Shown: positions 1 through 10,829, counted from the stretch's first letter. The stretch: 64,000 nucleotides of DNA from Anaerolineales bacterium UBA5195 (GCA_002412925.1 DHVZ01000080.1:1-64000), one strand, 5' to 3'. Numbers and translations are program-made. Notes: generated by a model from the letters alone, not told the origin.

Positions 1-89
1 ATGTTAAAACTGTCCGGTAGTCAATTCCCTGATAGAGAAAACTGACCACACTCCCGCTATCTCTCTCCTGTATCACAACGAGTGGTTCC

Positions 90-161
90 GAGCAGGCCTT
101 TTTCCTGGGCCATATCAATGGCCCAGTTACAATTGGAAATGAAATCTGGATCGGAACCAAC
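90..161 (+). pseudogene. Remnant of a hexapeptide-repeat acyltransferase
   Basis: A short stretch in the frame of position 108 encodes GPVTIGNEIWIGTNPMI. This resembles the I-G-N-x-[VI]-W-I-G signature of left-handed beta-helix (hexapeptide) acyltransferases of the CapG/WbbJ type. The frame is open from about 36 to 257, but the repeats that should follow (IGxxAVIGAxSVVTxD) are missing and the sequence turns into unrelated residues. No start codon with a ribosome binding site is visible. It is therefore read as a decayed fragment rather than a gene. Its position before sugar-polymer genes fits a polysaccharide locus. The assignment rests on one motif. Confidence 0.3.
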
Positions 162-233
162 CCAATGATCTTCCAATGTTCATCTCGATCAATGAAAAAG
201 CCTCCTGCGCAACCAATCAAGCCTATGAACAGG

Positions 234-239
234 TATAAT
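234..239 (+). promoter_or_regulatory. -10 box of asnB, probably leaderless
   Basis: A perfect TATAAT ends 8 nt before the asnB ATG at 248, and there is no Shine-Dalgarno between them. Transcription would start at or next to the A of the ATG. No convincing -35 hexamer is visible. Confidence 0.5.
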
Positions 240-247
240 CCTTTCCC

Positions 248-2182
248 ATGTGCGGCATAACCGGATTTTTTGATAACACCCAGTCCACCTCAGCAGACTC
301 GCTCGCTCGCACCGTTACACGCATGAGCGACAGGATTCGCCACCGCGGGCCAGATGACAGCGGCGCGTGGGTGGATGCCGAAGCGGGCATCGCGCTTGGC
401 TTTCGGCGTCTCGCCATCCTCGACCTTTCCCCCACCGGCCACCAACCCATGCAATCTGCTGACGAGCGATTTGTGATGGTCTTTAATGGTGAAATCTACA
501 ACTTTGCCAGCCTGCGCGATGAACTTGCCAGCCTTGGACACAGCTTCAGGGGCACGTCAGACACCGAAATCATGCTGGCCGCCATCCGTCAGTGGGGCCT
601 ACTCCCTGCCGTCCAGCGCTTCAACGGCATGTTCGCGTTTGCCCTCTGGGATAAGCGCGAACACACACTCAGCCTTGTCCGCGACCGACTGGGCATCAAA
701 CCGCTCTATTATGGCTGGGCCGGGAAAACCCTGCTCTTTGGTTCAGAACTCAAGACTTTACGCGCACATCCCGATTTTCAAGGGGAAATCAACCGCGATG
801 CGTTAACCTTGTTCCTGCGCCACAACTACATCCCTGCGCCCCACACCATTTATCGGGGATATTCCAAACTACTCCCGGCCTCGATCCTGACCATCCAGCC
901 AGATCGCCAACCCGGCGAAGAAACCGCCAAAATTTACTGGTCTGCCCGCGACACAGTAGTCAACGGTCTTGCTCAACCCTTTGCTGGTGACGAAAACGAA
1001 GCCATAGATACTCTTGAAAACCTTTTGACCGACTCCATCGGCTTACGCATGATCGCAGACGTGCCTCTGGGGGCCTTCCTTTCGGGCGGCGTCGATTCGT
1101 CCACGGTGGTGGCGTTGATGCAAAAGCAGAGCAGCCGCCCGGTCAGAACCTTCACCATCGGTTTCAACGAGGCTGGTTTTGACGAAGCCCAACACGCCAA
1201 AGCGGTTGCCCGTCATCTCGGCACTGACCATACCGAACTGTATGTGACTCCCGAAGAAGCCCGCGCGGTCATTCCGCGCCTGCCAAGCCTTTACGATGAG
1301 CCTTTCGCCGATTCCTCGCAAATTCCCACCTTTCTCGTCTCAGAACTGGCACGCAGGCATGTCACCGTCAGCCTCTCGGGCGATGGCGGCGACGAACTCT
1401 TTGGCGGCTACAATCGCTATTTCTGGACAATGCGGCTGTGGAACTCCATCGGCTGGCTGCCCGCCTCCTTGCGTCACACAGTAGCTCGCGGGATGACTCT
1501 TTTTACTCCGGAGACATGGAGCAAACTTCTTGGCCGGAGCAATTATCCGAACCCGGGAGATAAAGTCCACAAACTATCTGAAATAATGGCAGCGCCAAAT
1601 CCGGAGGCGATTTTCCTCGACCTGGTTTCGCACTGGAAAAAACCCGAGGAGGTGGTTATTAACGGGAGTGAACCCGCCACCCCGCTCACTGACCGGGCGC
1701 AGTGGATCAATGCGCGCACACTGGCAGAAAGGATGATGTTCCTCGACCTTGTCACCTACCTGCCAGATGACATCCTGGCCAAGGTCGATCGCGCCAGCAT
1801 GGGCACCAGTCTCGAAGCCCGGGCGCCCTTCCTGGACGACCATGAAACCGTGGAATTTGCCTGGAAACTGCCGCTCAACCTGAAAATCCGCAACGGGCAA
1901 GGCAAATGGATTTTGCGCCAGGTTCTCTATCGCCACGTGCCGCGCGAAATGATCGAGCGTCCCAAGATGGGCTTCGGCGTCCCCATTGACTCGTGGTTGC
2001 GCGGCCCGCTCAAAGAGTGGTCGGAAACCCTGCTCGACGAATCGCGCCTGAAGCGTGAAGGCTACTTTAATCCTGCGCCCATCCGTCAAAAATGGCAGGA
2101 ACATCTTTCGGGAGCGCGCAACTGGCAGTATTACTTGTGGGATATTCTGATGTTCCAGGCCTGGCTTGAAACGAACGCCTGA
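248..2182 (+). CDS. asnB: Asparagine synthase (glutamine-hydrolysing)
   Basis: This is a cytoplasmic amidotransferase that makes asparagine, or amidates a related carboxylate, from aspartate, ATP and glutamine. The N-terminal class II glutaminase domain (about residues 2-200) begins MCGITGFF, so Cys2 becomes the catalytic nucleophile once Met1 is removed. The RHRGPDDSG and FNGEIYN motifs follow. The synthetase domain has the PP-loop LSGGVDSS near residue 280 and SLSGDGGDELFGGY. The 644-residue length is normal for the AsnB/exosortase-associated group. The start is fixed by the need for Cys2. The next genes are a glycosyltransferase and a WecA-like transferase, so it may modify sugars of a surface polymer rather than serve general metabolism; that is inference. 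Confidence 0.93.
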   Translation: MCGITGFFDNTQSTSADSLARTVTRMSDRIRHRGPDDSGAWVDAEAGIALGFRRLAILDLSPTGHQPMQSADERFVMVFNGEIYNFASLRDELASLGHSFRGTSDTEIMLAAIRQWGLLPAVQRFNGMFAFALWDKREHTLSLVRDRLGIKPLYYGWAGKTLLFGSELKTLRAHPDFQGEINRDALTLFLRHNYIPAPHTIYRGYSKLLPASILTIQPDRQPGEETAKIYWSARDTVVNGLAQPFAGDENEAIDTLENLLTDSIGLRMIADVPLGAFLSGGVDSSTVVALMQKQSSRPVRTFTIGFNEAGFDEAQHAKAVARHLGTDHTELYVTPEEARAVIPRLPSLYDEPFADSSQIPTFLVSELARRHVTVSLSGDGGDELFGGYNRYFWTMRLWNSIGWLPASLRHTVARGMTLFTPETWSKLLGRSNYPNPGDKVHKLSEIMAAPNPEAIFLDLVSHWKKPEEVVINGSEPATPLTDRAQWINARTLAERMMFLDLVTYLPDDILAKVDRASMGTSLEARAPFLDDHETVEFAWKLPLNLKIRNGQGKWILRQVLYRHVPREMIERPKMGFGVPIDSWLRGPLKEWSETLLDESRLKREGYFNPAPIRQKWQEHLSGARNWQYYLWDILMFQAWLETNA

Positions 2183-2225
2183 TCTGGAGCAAGGAAGCTC
2201 TACCCACGCGCTCCGAAACTCAAAG

Positions 2226-3326
2226 ATGAAAATCATCCTTTTCGCTAACACCGACTGGTACCTGTACAACTACCGCCTGCCGCTGGCGCGCGCCTTGCGC
2301 GCGCAGGGCGACGAAGTGGTTTTATTATCCCCGCCCGGTAAATATGCCGAATTGCTCGAAAAAGACGGGTTCCGCTGGGAAGCCTTTCAACTCGAGCGAA
2401 AAGGGATGAACCCAATCGCTGAACTGCGGACAATCCTCCGACTTTGGCAGTTCCTGCGGCGTGATAAACCAGATTTGTTGCACAACTTCACCATCAAGCC
2501 AGTCCTGTACGGCACTCTTGCCGCACGCCTGGCAGGGATTAGGCGCATTGTCAATGCTGTGCCCGGGTTGGGGATTGCCTTTGCCGAAGGCCAGGGCTTC
2601 CTTCAATTGATTGTGAGCACCCTTTACCGCGTCAGCCTGGGCGAGACAAGGGTCATCTTCCAGAATCTGGATGACCTGGAAGTTTTTGTGCGGAACCGAT
2701 TAATTTCCAAGAAACAAGCTTTCCTGATTCCAGGTTCGGGCGTGGATATGGAGGTTTTCTGCCCCTCACCAGAACCAGAAGGCGAAACTGTTGTTGTGCT
2801 GGCGGGGCGGCTGCTGCGCTCCAAAGGCGTGCCCGAATTCGTTGAAGCGGCAAAAAGGCTCCGGGGAGCTGGAATCCGGGCGCGCTTCGTCATCGTCGGG
2901 GAACCATATCCCGACAATCCTGATACCATCCAACCGCAGGAACTCGTCGATTGGCAAAAAGAAGGTGTGATTGAAAGTTGGGGCTGGCGCGATGACATGA
3001 CCGAGGTTCTCGCTCAAACCTCAATCGTCTGCCTGCCAACCCGCTACAAGGAAGGCCTGCCGCGCCTGCTGGTGGAGGCCGGAGCCTGTGGCCGCCCAGT
3101 GGTAGCGACAGATATTCCCGGCTGTCGTATGATTCTGCGCGACGGCGAGAACGGGCTGATGATCCCACCCGGCGACATCCCGGCGCTGGTAGCAGCGCTA
3201 AAAACCCTGATCGAGTCCCCGGCCCTGCGCAAGGAAATGGGCCAACATGGGCGCAGAATTGTCGAACAGGAATTCTCGGTAACTCACATCATTGCACGCA
3301 CGTTGGACGTTTATAATCAGACCTGA
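2226..3326 (+). CDS. GT4-family glycosyltransferase
   Basis: This 366-residue GT-B enzyme probably transfers a sugar from a nucleotide donor onto a lipid-linked glycan at the inner membrane face. The N-terminal acceptor domain starts MKIILFANTDWYLYNYRLPL, and a Rossmann-like donor domain begins near residue 200 (VVLAGRLLRSKGVPEFVEAA). The GT4 donor-site E-x7-E pattern is visible in EGLPRLLVEAGACGRPVVA, followed by DIPGCRMILRDGENGLMIPPGD. The start at 2226 is preferred over the in-frame ATG at 2166, which lies inside asnB and would add 20 residues not typical of the family. The gene follows asnB by 43 nt and is probably co-transcribed. The exact acceptor cannot be told from sequence. Confidence 0.88.
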   Translation: MKIILFANTDWYLYNYRLPLARALRAQGDEVVLLSPPGKYAELLEKDGFRWEAFQLERKGMNPIAELRTILRLWQFLRRDKPDLLHNFTIKPVLYGTLAARLAGIRRIVNAVPGLGIAFAEGQGFLQLIVSTLYRVSLGETRVIFQNLDDLEVFVRNRLISKKQAFLIPGSGVDMEVFCPSPEPEGETVVVLAGRLLRSKGVPEFVEAAKRLRGAGIRARFVIVGEPYPDNPDTIQPQELVDWQKEGVIESWGWRDDMTEVLAQTSIVCLPTRYKEGLPRLLVEAGACGRPVVATDIPGCRMILRDGENGLMIPPGDIPALVAALKTLIESPALRKEMGQHGRRIVEQEFSVTHIIARTLDVYNQT

Positions 3327-3352
3327 TAGAGCCTTTGCCTGTCAGGTCTTTG
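3319..3352 (+). terminator. Possible weak terminator after the glycosyltransferase
   Basis: AGACCTGA (3319-3326) pairs with TCAGGTCT (3342-3349) and a TTTG tract follows. The stem is only 8 bp and the loop 15 nt. It overlaps the stop codon of the preceding gene. It may allow partial read-through into the next gene. Confidence 0.45.
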
Positions 3353-3356
3353 TTTA

Positions 3357-4427
3357 ATGAGCCAAAATCCAATGCCCGAACTGACCGATATTTTCGTTCA
3401 ACTCATCGTCGCCTTACTAGCCGGGACCCTGACCAGCTTCCTGGCTGTGCCGCTTTGCCAGCGGCTGGGCCTGATCGACCTTCCTGGAGCGGCCCCGCAT
3501 AAACAACACGCCCGCCCCACCCCGCTGGCTGGCGGGCTGGTGATTGGGATGAGCCTGGCTATTTTGACCCTGGTCTATCCAAGCCTGGTGAGTGGAAAGA
3601 TGCTCGGGGCAGTCTTGGCTACGGTCATCATCCTCCTTTTTGGCATCTGGGATGACCGGGCGGGGCTTTCGGCGCTGGTCAAGTTTGCCGGGCAGTTCCT
3701 GGCAGTCGGAATTGCAATTTACAGTGGAATCCGCATCGAAATCCTTTCTGAAACCAACCTGCCCGGCGGGGAGTCGCTTGCGCAGATCCTGAACATTGTC
3801 CTGACCGTTTTCTGGCTGGTAGGTGTCACCAATGCCTTCAACCTGATCGACAGCATGGACGGCATCGTGGCTGGGTTAAGTACGCTGGCCAGCGCTTTCT
3901 TTATTTTTGTAACCCTCGCCTCCGGCCAGCCGGAATTGACACACTGGGCAGCCATCTTGACCGGCCTCAGCCTGGCCTTGTATTTCTGGAACATGCCCCC
4001 GGCGCGTTATTTCTTGGGAGATTCTGGGGCGCAAACCCTGGGCTTTCTACTGGCCGTCCTGGCTCTGCTCTATAATCCGCTCAATAAAGACCAGGCCTCT
4101 TCCTGGTTTGCGCCTATTCTGATCCTGGGCGTGCCAATTTTCGATACAAGTCTGGTGGTTTTCTCGCGTCTGCGGCGTCACCTGCCGCCCTTCGAAGGCA
4201 ACCGCGACCATACCTATCACCGCCTGGTCAAAGGCGGTCTAAATTCCTCTCGCGCGGTCAGCTTGCTGCACATCATTGCCCTGGTGCTCGACAGCCTGGC
4301 GCTGTTTGCCATGTCACAACAGCCTGTCGTAGCAAATCTCACATTCGCGATTTGCATCCTGGCAGGCATGAGCCTGATTACCGTTTTTGACTTCTCAGAA
4401 AAATTCATTACCCAACCCAAACATTAA
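3357..4427 (+). CDS. MraY/WecA-family undecaprenyl-phosphate sugar-1-phosphate transferase
   Basis: This polytopic membrane enzyme transfers a sugar-1-phosphate (usually GlcNAc-1-P) from UDP-sugar to undecaprenyl phosphate, the first step of teichoic-acid-like, O-antigen or enterobacterial-common-antigen-like polymers. About ten hydrophobic segments are visible. Family motifs in order are DDRAGLSALVKFAGQ, NAFNLIDSMDGIVAGLS, FLGDSGAQTLGF and a C-terminal GNRDHTYHRL, the counterpart of the HxHH loop. The 356-residue length is typical for WecA/TagO. MraY proper is less likely because no murein gene is nearby and the C-terminal motif is of the WecA/TagO type. It sits 30 nt after the glycosyltransferase and 12 nt before guaB. 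Confidence 0.88.
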   Translation: MSQNPMPELTDIFVQLIVALLAGTLTSFLAVPLCQRLGLIDLPGAAPHKQHARPTPLAGGLVIGMSLAILTLVYPSLVSGKMLGAVLATVIILLFGIWDDRAGLSALVKFAGQFLAVGIAIYSGIRIEILSETNLPGGESLAQILNIVLTVFWLVGVTNAFNLIDSMDGIVAGLSTLASAFFIFVTLASGQPELTHWAAILTGLSLALYFWNMPPARYFLGDSGAQTLGFLLAVLALLYNPLNKDQASSWFAPILILGVPIFDTSLVVFSRLRRHLPPFEGNRDHTYHRLVKGGLNSSRAVSLLHIIALVLDSLALFAMSQQPVVANLTFAICILAGMSLITVFDFSEKFITQPKH

Positions 4428-4439
4428 CCCGGAGATGCA

Positions 4440-5921
4440 ATGAACGAAGACTTATTCCGCTCACCCGAAGCTCTTACCTTTGACGATGTGCTTGTCGTCC
4501 CGGCCTTTAGCGAAGCCCTGCCCTCCGAAGTTTCGGTGCAGGCGCGGCTGACGCGTGAAATCATGCTCAGCATTCCCGTACTCTCCGCCGCAATGGACAC
4601 CGTCTCCGAAGCGCGGCTGGCCATTGCGCTGGCGCGCGAAGGCGGCATTGGGATCATCCACCGCAACATGTCGCCTGAGCAGCAGGCCGCCGAAGTCGAC
4701 AAGGTCAAGCGCTCGCAAGCCGGGATGATTTCCGACCCGGTCACCCTGCCACTCGATTCAACCTTGCAGCAGGCTGAAGACATTATGGGGTATTACAAGA
4801 TCAGCGGCGTTCCGATTTTGGATAAGAACGGACAATTAAACGGGATTTTGACCAACCGCGACATCCGCTTCGTTGAGCCGAAAGACTATGTCAAGCCCGT
4901 GAGCGAGTTCATGACGCCCCTGGAGCGCCTGATTACTGCCCCAGTGGGCATCTCAAACACGGATGCCAAGCTGCTCCTGCAAAAGCACCGTATCGAAAAG
5001 CTATTACTGGTCGATGAAGCCGGGCGTCTTAAGGGACTGCTAACCGTCAAAGATATTTTGACCGAAATCGAGCATCCCCTCTCTGCCAAAGATGAGCGCG
5101 GGCGCCTGCGTGTCGGCGCGGCGGTCGGCGTCGGCGCGGACCTGGAGACGCGGGTTGGGAAAATGGTGGACGCCGGGGTGGATGTCATCGCCATCGACAC
5201 GGCGCATGGCCACTCGAAGGGCGTCGTCAACGCCATCCAGCGCATCCGCAAGATCTTCCCCAAGCTGCCCATCCTGGCCGGGAATGTGGTCACGGCTGAG
5301 GGCACACGCGCGCTGATCGAAGCCGGGGCAGACGCGGTGAAGGTCGGCGTGGGAGCTGGCTCCATCTGCACCACGCGCATTGTCGCCGGGGCAGGAATGC
5401 CGCAGTTATCCGCTATCCACGAATGTGCAGTTGAAGCGCGCAAGACCAACACCCCGATCATCGCCGATGGCGGCATCAAATATTCAGGGGATATTGTCAA
5501 GGCGCTGGTCGCCGGGGCAGAGACGGTGATGCTCGGCTCACTCCTGGCCGGGCTGGAAGAATCCCCCGGCGACACCATCATTTTTGAGGGCCGCCATTTC
5601 AAAGAATACCGTGGGATGGGCTCGATGGGCGCCTTACAGGGTTACGGCAAAGACCGCTACGGCACCGGCCAGGGTGGAGCCGGGAAACTTGTTCCCGAGG
5701 GCATCGAAGGCCGGGTTCCCTACAAAGGAACCTTGCGTGATTTCATTTACCAGTTAATCGGCGGCCTGCGTTCAGGCATGGGCTATGCGGGCGCCAAGTC
5801 GCTGGAAGACCTGCGGATGAAGACTAAATTGATAAAAATCACGAATGCCGGGCTGATCGAGAGCCATCCGCACGACGTCATCATCACGAAAGAAGCGCCC
5901 AATTACCAGATCCCACGCTGA
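4440..5921 (+). CDS. guaB: Inosine-5'-monophosphate dehydrogenase
   Basis: This enzyme converts IMP to XMP with NAD+, the committed step of guanine nucleotide synthesis. The 493 residues form a TIM barrel interrupted by a CBS pair (about residues 95-215; [21 protein letters not shown] and the second repeat ending GLLTVKDIL). The catalytic loop GAGSICTTR carries the active Cys. [19 protein letters not shown] (phosphate site) and the flap region GMGSMGA...[21 protein letters not shown] follow. The start is supported by CCGGAG 6 nt upstream. It is the best conserved gene of the left part and is probably in an operon with the upstream transferase only by proximity. Confidence 0.97.
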   Translation: MNEDLFRSPEALTFDDVLVVPAFSEALPSEVSVQARLTREIMLSIPVLSAAMDTVSEARLAIALAREGGIGIIHRNMSPEQQAAEVDKVKRSQAGMISDPVTLPLDSTLQQAEDIMGYYKISGVPILDKNGQLNGILTNRDIRFVEPKDYVKPVSEFMTPLERLITAPVGISNTDAKLLLQKHRIEKLLLVDEAGRLKGLLTVKDILTEIEHPLSAKDERGRLRVGAAVGVGADLETRVGKMVDAGVDVIAIDTAHGHSKGVVNAIQRIRKIFPKLPILAGNVVTAEGTRALIEAGADAVKVGVGAGSICTTRIVAGAGMPQLSAIHECAVEARKTNTPIIADGGIKYSGDIVKALVAGAETVMLGSLLAGLEESPGDTIIFEGRHFKEYRGMGSMGALQGYGKDRYGTGQGGAGKLVPEGIEGRVPYKGTLRDFIYQLIGGLRSGMGYAGAKSLEDLRMKTKLIKITNAGLIESHPHDVIITKEAPNYQIPR

Positions 5922-5964
5922 TTTACGGAGAGGCTTCCCTACAAATCAATAACAATCAGCCATT

Positions 5965-5995
5965 TTGTACAAAAAATTCGAGTTTGCCTTATAAT
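5965..5995 (+). promoter_or_regulatory. Promoter of the Roadblock/LC7 gene
   Basis: TTGTAC (5965-5970) and a perfect TATAAT (5990-5995) are separated by 19 nt, in an AT-rich gap after guaB. The predicted transcript has a leader of about 40 nt before the ATG at 6040. Confidence 0.55.
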
Positions 5996-6039
5996 TCTAT
6001 GGTAAACTCTCTCAGAACTTTACGCCCGGAGAAGCATTC

Positions 6040-6414
6040 ATGAGTAAAAATCGCAGCCAGCAAATGGTAGAACGCCTGCGCTCCATGCAGGCCTCTGCCC
6101 CTGATATTGAAGCATCTGCTGTTGTATCCGTCGATGGTCTGATAATGGCGTCGGCTTTGCAGCAAGGCGCGGAAGAAGACCGCGTTTCGGCCATGTCGGC
6201 AGCCATGCTTTCCTTGGGCGAGCGCATTGCGCAAGAATTGGGACGCGGCGGGCTGGAGCAGGTTTACATTAAGGGCGACAAAGGTTTTATCGTCCTGATT
6301 TCTGTTGGGCAGGAAGCCGTACTAACCGCCCTGGCCCGCCAGGAAGGCAAACTAGGCCTGGTATTTCTCGAAATGCGGCGCGCCGCTGAAGACCTGGTCA
6401 AGCTCGTGGGATGA
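6040..6414 (+). CDS. Roadblock/LC7-domain protein
   Basis: This small cytoplasmic protein (124 residues) is made almost entirely of one Roadblock/LC7 (MglB-like) domain. Proteins of this family dimerise and act as partners or GTPase-activating proteins of small Ras-like GTPases, for example MglA in Myxococcus. Visible family features are VVSVDGLIMASAL on the first strand, SAAMLSLGERIAQELG on the long helix, and QVYIKGDKGFIVLISVG. No MglA-like GTPase is encoded in the window, so its partner lies elsewhere. It has its own promoter and is flanked by guaB and pyrG. Family assignment is firm; cellular role is not. Confidence 0.88.
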   Translation: MSKNRSQQMVERLRSMQASAPDIEASAVVSVDGLIMASALQQGAEEDRVSAMSAAMLSLGERIAQELGRGGLEQVYIKGDKGFIVLISVGQEAVLTALARQEGKLGLVFLEMRRAAEDLVKLVG

Positions 6415-6613
6415 AGCGACAAATCCGTATTCCTGGTACTTTGAAATATTTCCGTCTACCCTGGTGGGGAGGACGCCGATCAACGGCCCTCCCCACTTCC
6501 TTTGTATTAAGCTGTTCACATCGTTGGCCGGGCAGGTGGGGCTTTCCCGCGGTCTCGAAGCCAATTCGAGCCAGTTTACAACCTAAAACTTACAACTTTC
6601 AATCGAGGCAGCT

Positions 6614-8248
6614 ATGACGACAAAATACATTTTTTTTACCGGCGGCGTGGTCAGTTCAGTGGGTAAAGGCGTCACCGCCGCAGCGTTGGGACGCACGCTC
6701 AAGGAGCGCGGCTTCAACGTGGCTGTCCAAAAACTTGACCCGTATATCAACGTCGATCCGGGGACGATGAGTCCCTACCAGCACGGCGAGGTTTTCGTGC
6801 TCGATGACGGCGCCGAAACCGACCTGGACCTGGGTCATTACGAACGCTTCATCGATATCCGCGCCAGCAAGGTCAGCAATTTCACTACCGGACAGGTCTA
6901 TAACGAAGTCATCACCAATGAACGCCGGGGCGATTATCTCGGAGGCACGATCCAGGTTATTCCCCACATCACCAACGAGATCAAGCGGCGCATTGGGCTG
7001 GTACCAAAAGCCACCGGTGCCGAAATCATCCTGGTCGAGGTTGGAGGAACAGTGGGCGATATCGAATCCCAGCCATTCCTGGAATCCCTGCGCCAACTAC
7101 GGACGGAAGTGGGCCGTGAAAACGTCCTGTTTGTGCATGTCACCTGGCTGCCCTATATTGGAGCCACCAGTGAACTAAAAACCAAGCCCACCCAACATTC
7201 TGTGGCAGCCCTGCGCTCGATTGGTATTTCGCCAAGCATGATCATCGCCCGCTCCGACCACCCGATCGGCGAAGACCTGTGCGATAAAATCGCCTTGTTC
7301 TGCGATGTAGACAAAAAAGCCGTCGTGCCGATGGTGACTTCACGAGTCTTGTACGAAATCCCGCTCCTGCTCGAAAAAGCCGGCGTGGCTGAATATGCCT
7401 TGAATCTGCTCGGGCTGGAATCCCGCCAGAAACCGAACTGGGCACCGTGGGAAAAACTGGTCGAAGAAGTCAAGCGCCCCAAACCCGAAGTGACGATTGC
7501 CCTGGTAGGCAAATACGTCGAACTGCATGATGCCTACATGTCCGTCCGCGAGGCGCTTAAGCACGCGGCGCTGGCCGCCGGGGTGGAAGTAAAAATCAAC
7601 TGGGTCCATTCTGCTGACCTGGAAAAGGAAAAAGGTTGGGATCTGGTTAAAGCTGCGGATGGTATCCTGGTCCCGGGCGGGTTCGGTTCGCGCGGCACCG
7701 AAGGAAAAATCTTGGCGGCGCGTTACGCGCGCGAGAATAAAATTCCGTATTTGGGGTTATGCCTGGGAATGCAGTTAATGTGCATCGAGTTCGCGCGAAA
7801 TGTCCTCGGCTATGAAGACGCCAATTCGTCTGAATTTGACCGCTCCACCTCCCACCCGGTGATTGACCTGATGAACGAACAGCGCTCAATTACCGAGATG
7901 GGCGGAACGATGCGGCTGGGACTCTATCCCTGTAATTTGCAGGCCGGAACGAAAGCCGCCGCAGCTTATGGCGTGGATAAAATCGAAGAGCGGCATCGCC
8001 ATCGCTGGGAATTCAATAACACTTACCTCAAAGAGTTCCAAAAAGCCGGGATGGTCTTCTCAGGCCTTTCGCCGGATGGAAAGTTGGTCGAGATCGCCGA
8101 GTTGGCCGAACACCCTTATATGGTCGCCAGTCAGTTCCACCCGGAATTCCTCTCACGCCCGAACCGTCCGCACCCACTCTTTGTCGGGTTGATGAAGGCA
8201 GCGGCGGAGAACAAAAAGAAAAAGGTAAAAAGCGAAAAAGCTGGTTGA
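6614..8248 (+). CDS. pyrG: CTP synthase (glutamine-hydrolysing)
   Basis: CTP synthase aminates UTP to CTP using ATP and glutamine. The N-terminal synthetase domain begins TKYIFFTGGVVSSVGKGVTA (P-loop-like) and contains the DPYINVDPGTMSPYQHGEVF, ETDLDLGHYERF and EVGGTVGDIES segments. The C-terminal class I glutaminase domain starts near residue 290 and holds the nucleophile elbow GLCLGMQLMCIEFARN and the HPEF of the catalytic triad. Length (544) is standard. The tail KKKKVKSEKAG is lysine-rich and probably disordered. About 200 nt upstream contain no supportable gene. Confidence 0.97.
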   Translation: MTTKYIFFTGGVVSSVGKGVTAAALGRTLKERGFNVAVQKLDPYINVDPGTMSPYQHGEVFVLDDGAETDLDLGHYERFIDIRASKVSNFTTGQVYNEVITNERRGDYLGGTIQVIPHITNEIKRRIGLVPKATGAEIILVEVGGTVGDIESQPFLESLRQLRTEVGRENVLFVHVTWLPYIGATSELKTKPTQHSVAALRSIGISPSMIIARSDHPIGEDLCDKIALFCDVDKKAVVPMVTSRVLYEIPLLLEKAGVAEYALNLLGLESRQKPNWAPWEKLVEEVKRPKPEVTIALVGKYVELHDAYMSVREALKHAALAAGVEVKINWVHSADLEKEKGWDLVKAADGILVPGGFGSRGTEGKILAARYARENKIPYLGLCLGMQLMCIEFARNVLGYEDANSSEFDRSTSHPVIDLMNEQRSITEMGGTMRLGLYPCNLQAGTKAAAAYGVDKIEERHRHRWEFNNTYLKEFQKAGMVFSGLSPDGKLVEIAELAEHPYMVASQFHPEFLSRPNRPHPLFVGLMKAAAENKKKKVKSEKAG

Positions 8249-8422
8249 CAAAAACTGCCCTTTGGCCCCGCAGTTATTGCGATCATCTCCGTTGAACTAA
8301 CCCAGAATAGCCAGCCGCTCAAAGACCGGGACTTTAAATTTAAACTAATTCTGTGACAGTCAATTTTCCCGGGGTTTTTGCCTTGGGCAGCCGGTAAGTA
8401 TCTGTCAGCAGCAGTAAAAGCA

Positions 8423-8457
8423 GGCTTCCGAAGTCTAATTGACTCCGGAAGCCTTTT
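8423..8457. terminator. Bidirectional terminator between pyrG and plsC
   Basis: GGCTTCCG (8423-8430) pairs with CGGAAGCC (8446-8453). The stem extends inward through AGTC/GACT after one mismatch. A T-run follows on the + strand (8454-8457) and TGCTTTTACTG on the - strand, so it can stop both convergent genes. It lies just beyond the plsC stop codon. Confidence 0.8.
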
Positions 8458-9160
8458 ATTCGAAGCCCTTCGCTTTCTCCGCATACACCCCTCGCAAGTC
8501 TTCGGGCAAATTGGCCGCCATGGCGAACATGATCCTGTCCGTCAGCGCAAGCGGATGGGCATGCGCCGCAGGGATAATCGGTGGGGCAATGATCACCTTA
8601 ACCCGTGCCGGGAATTTTATGAACAAATCCTGAACACCGTTGATGGAAAGAACCACGACCGGGCAATTTGCCTCAAGCGCCAGCCGCGCTGCGCCCGGTT
8701 TCGCCAGCGCCAGGCCTTTTCCACGCGAACGCGTTCCCTCGGGAAACATGGCCACAATCTGGCCGGATTGCAAAATCTTGCGGGCGTGCTTGATAGCCCA
8801 GGTATCGTGTTCGCCGCGATAAACCGGGAAGCCACCCATCTGGCGAAAAAGCCAGTGAACTGGTGCAAGCTGGAACAATTCAGCTTTCCCCATAAAAAAG
8901 ACCATCCGCGGCAAAGCCAGCTGGACAGGAATAACATCCAGCATGACCAGATGGTTGGCAACCACCACCGCCGCGCCTGTGACAGGCAAATTCTCCAGCC
9001 CACTGACCTCCATCCGCATAAATGGTTTGAGCACAAAGTGCGCAAACCAGACGATCAATCGATGCAGGTCCGTTTCGTATAATGGATAATCCAGCGCGGG
9101 CCGGCGGTCATCTGCGGGAAGCTCAAGCGGTGACAAGCAAAATTTCTCCGTTTCTTTCAA
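8456..9160 (-). CDS. plsC: 1-acyl-sn-glycerol-3-phosphate acyltransferase
   Basis: This membrane-associated acyltransferase makes phosphatidic acid from lysophosphatidic acid and an acyl donor. The catalytic H-x4-D motif is visible as NHLVMLD near residue 88, and the substrate-binding motif FPEGTRSRGKGLA lies near residue 140. The 234-residue length fits single-domain PlsC. The proposed start is TTG at 9160, preceded within 5 nt by a TATAAT box on the same strand, so the mRNA would be leaderless. The first in-frame ATGs are near residue 48, too far in. It converges with pyrG and shares its terminator, and is divergent from eno. Substrate chain preference cannot be told. Confidence 0.85.
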   Translation of the reverse strand: MKETEKFCLSPLELPADDRRPALDYPLYETDLHRLIVWFAHFVLKPFMRMEVSGLENLPVTGAAVVVANHLVMLDVIPVQLALPRMVFFMGKAELFQLAPVHWLFRQMGGFPVYRGEHDTWAIKHARKILQSGQIVAMFPEGTRSRGKGLALAKPGAARLALEANCPVVVLSINGVQDLFIKFPARVKVIIAPPIIPAAHAHPLALTDRIMFAMAANLPEDLRGVYAEKAKGFE

Positions 9161-9165
9161 AGTGG

Positions 9166-9171
9166 ATTATA
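9166..9171 (-). promoter_or_regulatory. -10 box of plsC, leaderless arrangement
   Basis: The + strand reads ATTATA, so the - strand carries TATAAT ending 5 nt before the TTG start codon of plsC. A transcript would begin at about the start codon. There is no clear -35. Confidence 0.4.
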
Positions 9172-9224
9172 CTTGGCCGGACGTGAAAAGCACTACGCTC
9201 ACACTCTCGATTTGATTGTAGTAA

Positions 9225-10655
<1,431 letters not shown>

Positions 10656-10670
10656 ACTTACTATCATGTC

Positions 10671-10704
10671 AAAAAGGAGTGGCTATTTCTCGCCACTCCT
10701 TTTT
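10671..10704 (+). terminator. Intrinsic terminator of eno
   Basis: AAAAAGGAGTGGC (10671-10683) and GCCACTCCTTTTT (10692-10704) form a perfect 13-bp stem with an 8-nt loop. The terminal A/T pairs supply U-tracts in both directions. Confidence 0.9.
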
Positions 10705-10829
10705 GATTTCTAAATAGGGGGTTTCGCGCTTCAGGCGCATGTCAGATCAACAAACGTATTTTTTCCCAAATGTTATCGATTACGGGCTGGGACACAAATA
10801 GAAAAATCAAAAATACATTGTTAAAATGC

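Noticed and set aside
1574..2269. A 231-codon open frame antisense to asnB.
   Set aside because: It mirrors the GC-rich coding strand of a clearly conserved gene, has no ribosome binding site and no recognisable domain.
6411..6617. A 68-codon frame between the Roadblock gene and pyrG.
   Set aside because: It overlaps both neighbours, shows no domain and has no Shine-Dalgarno or promoter; the gap is taken as noncoding.
8378..9082. A 234-codon open frame on the + strand opposite plsC.
   Set aside because: The - strand frame carries the complete PlsC motifs; the + strand product has no domain and runs through the terminator.
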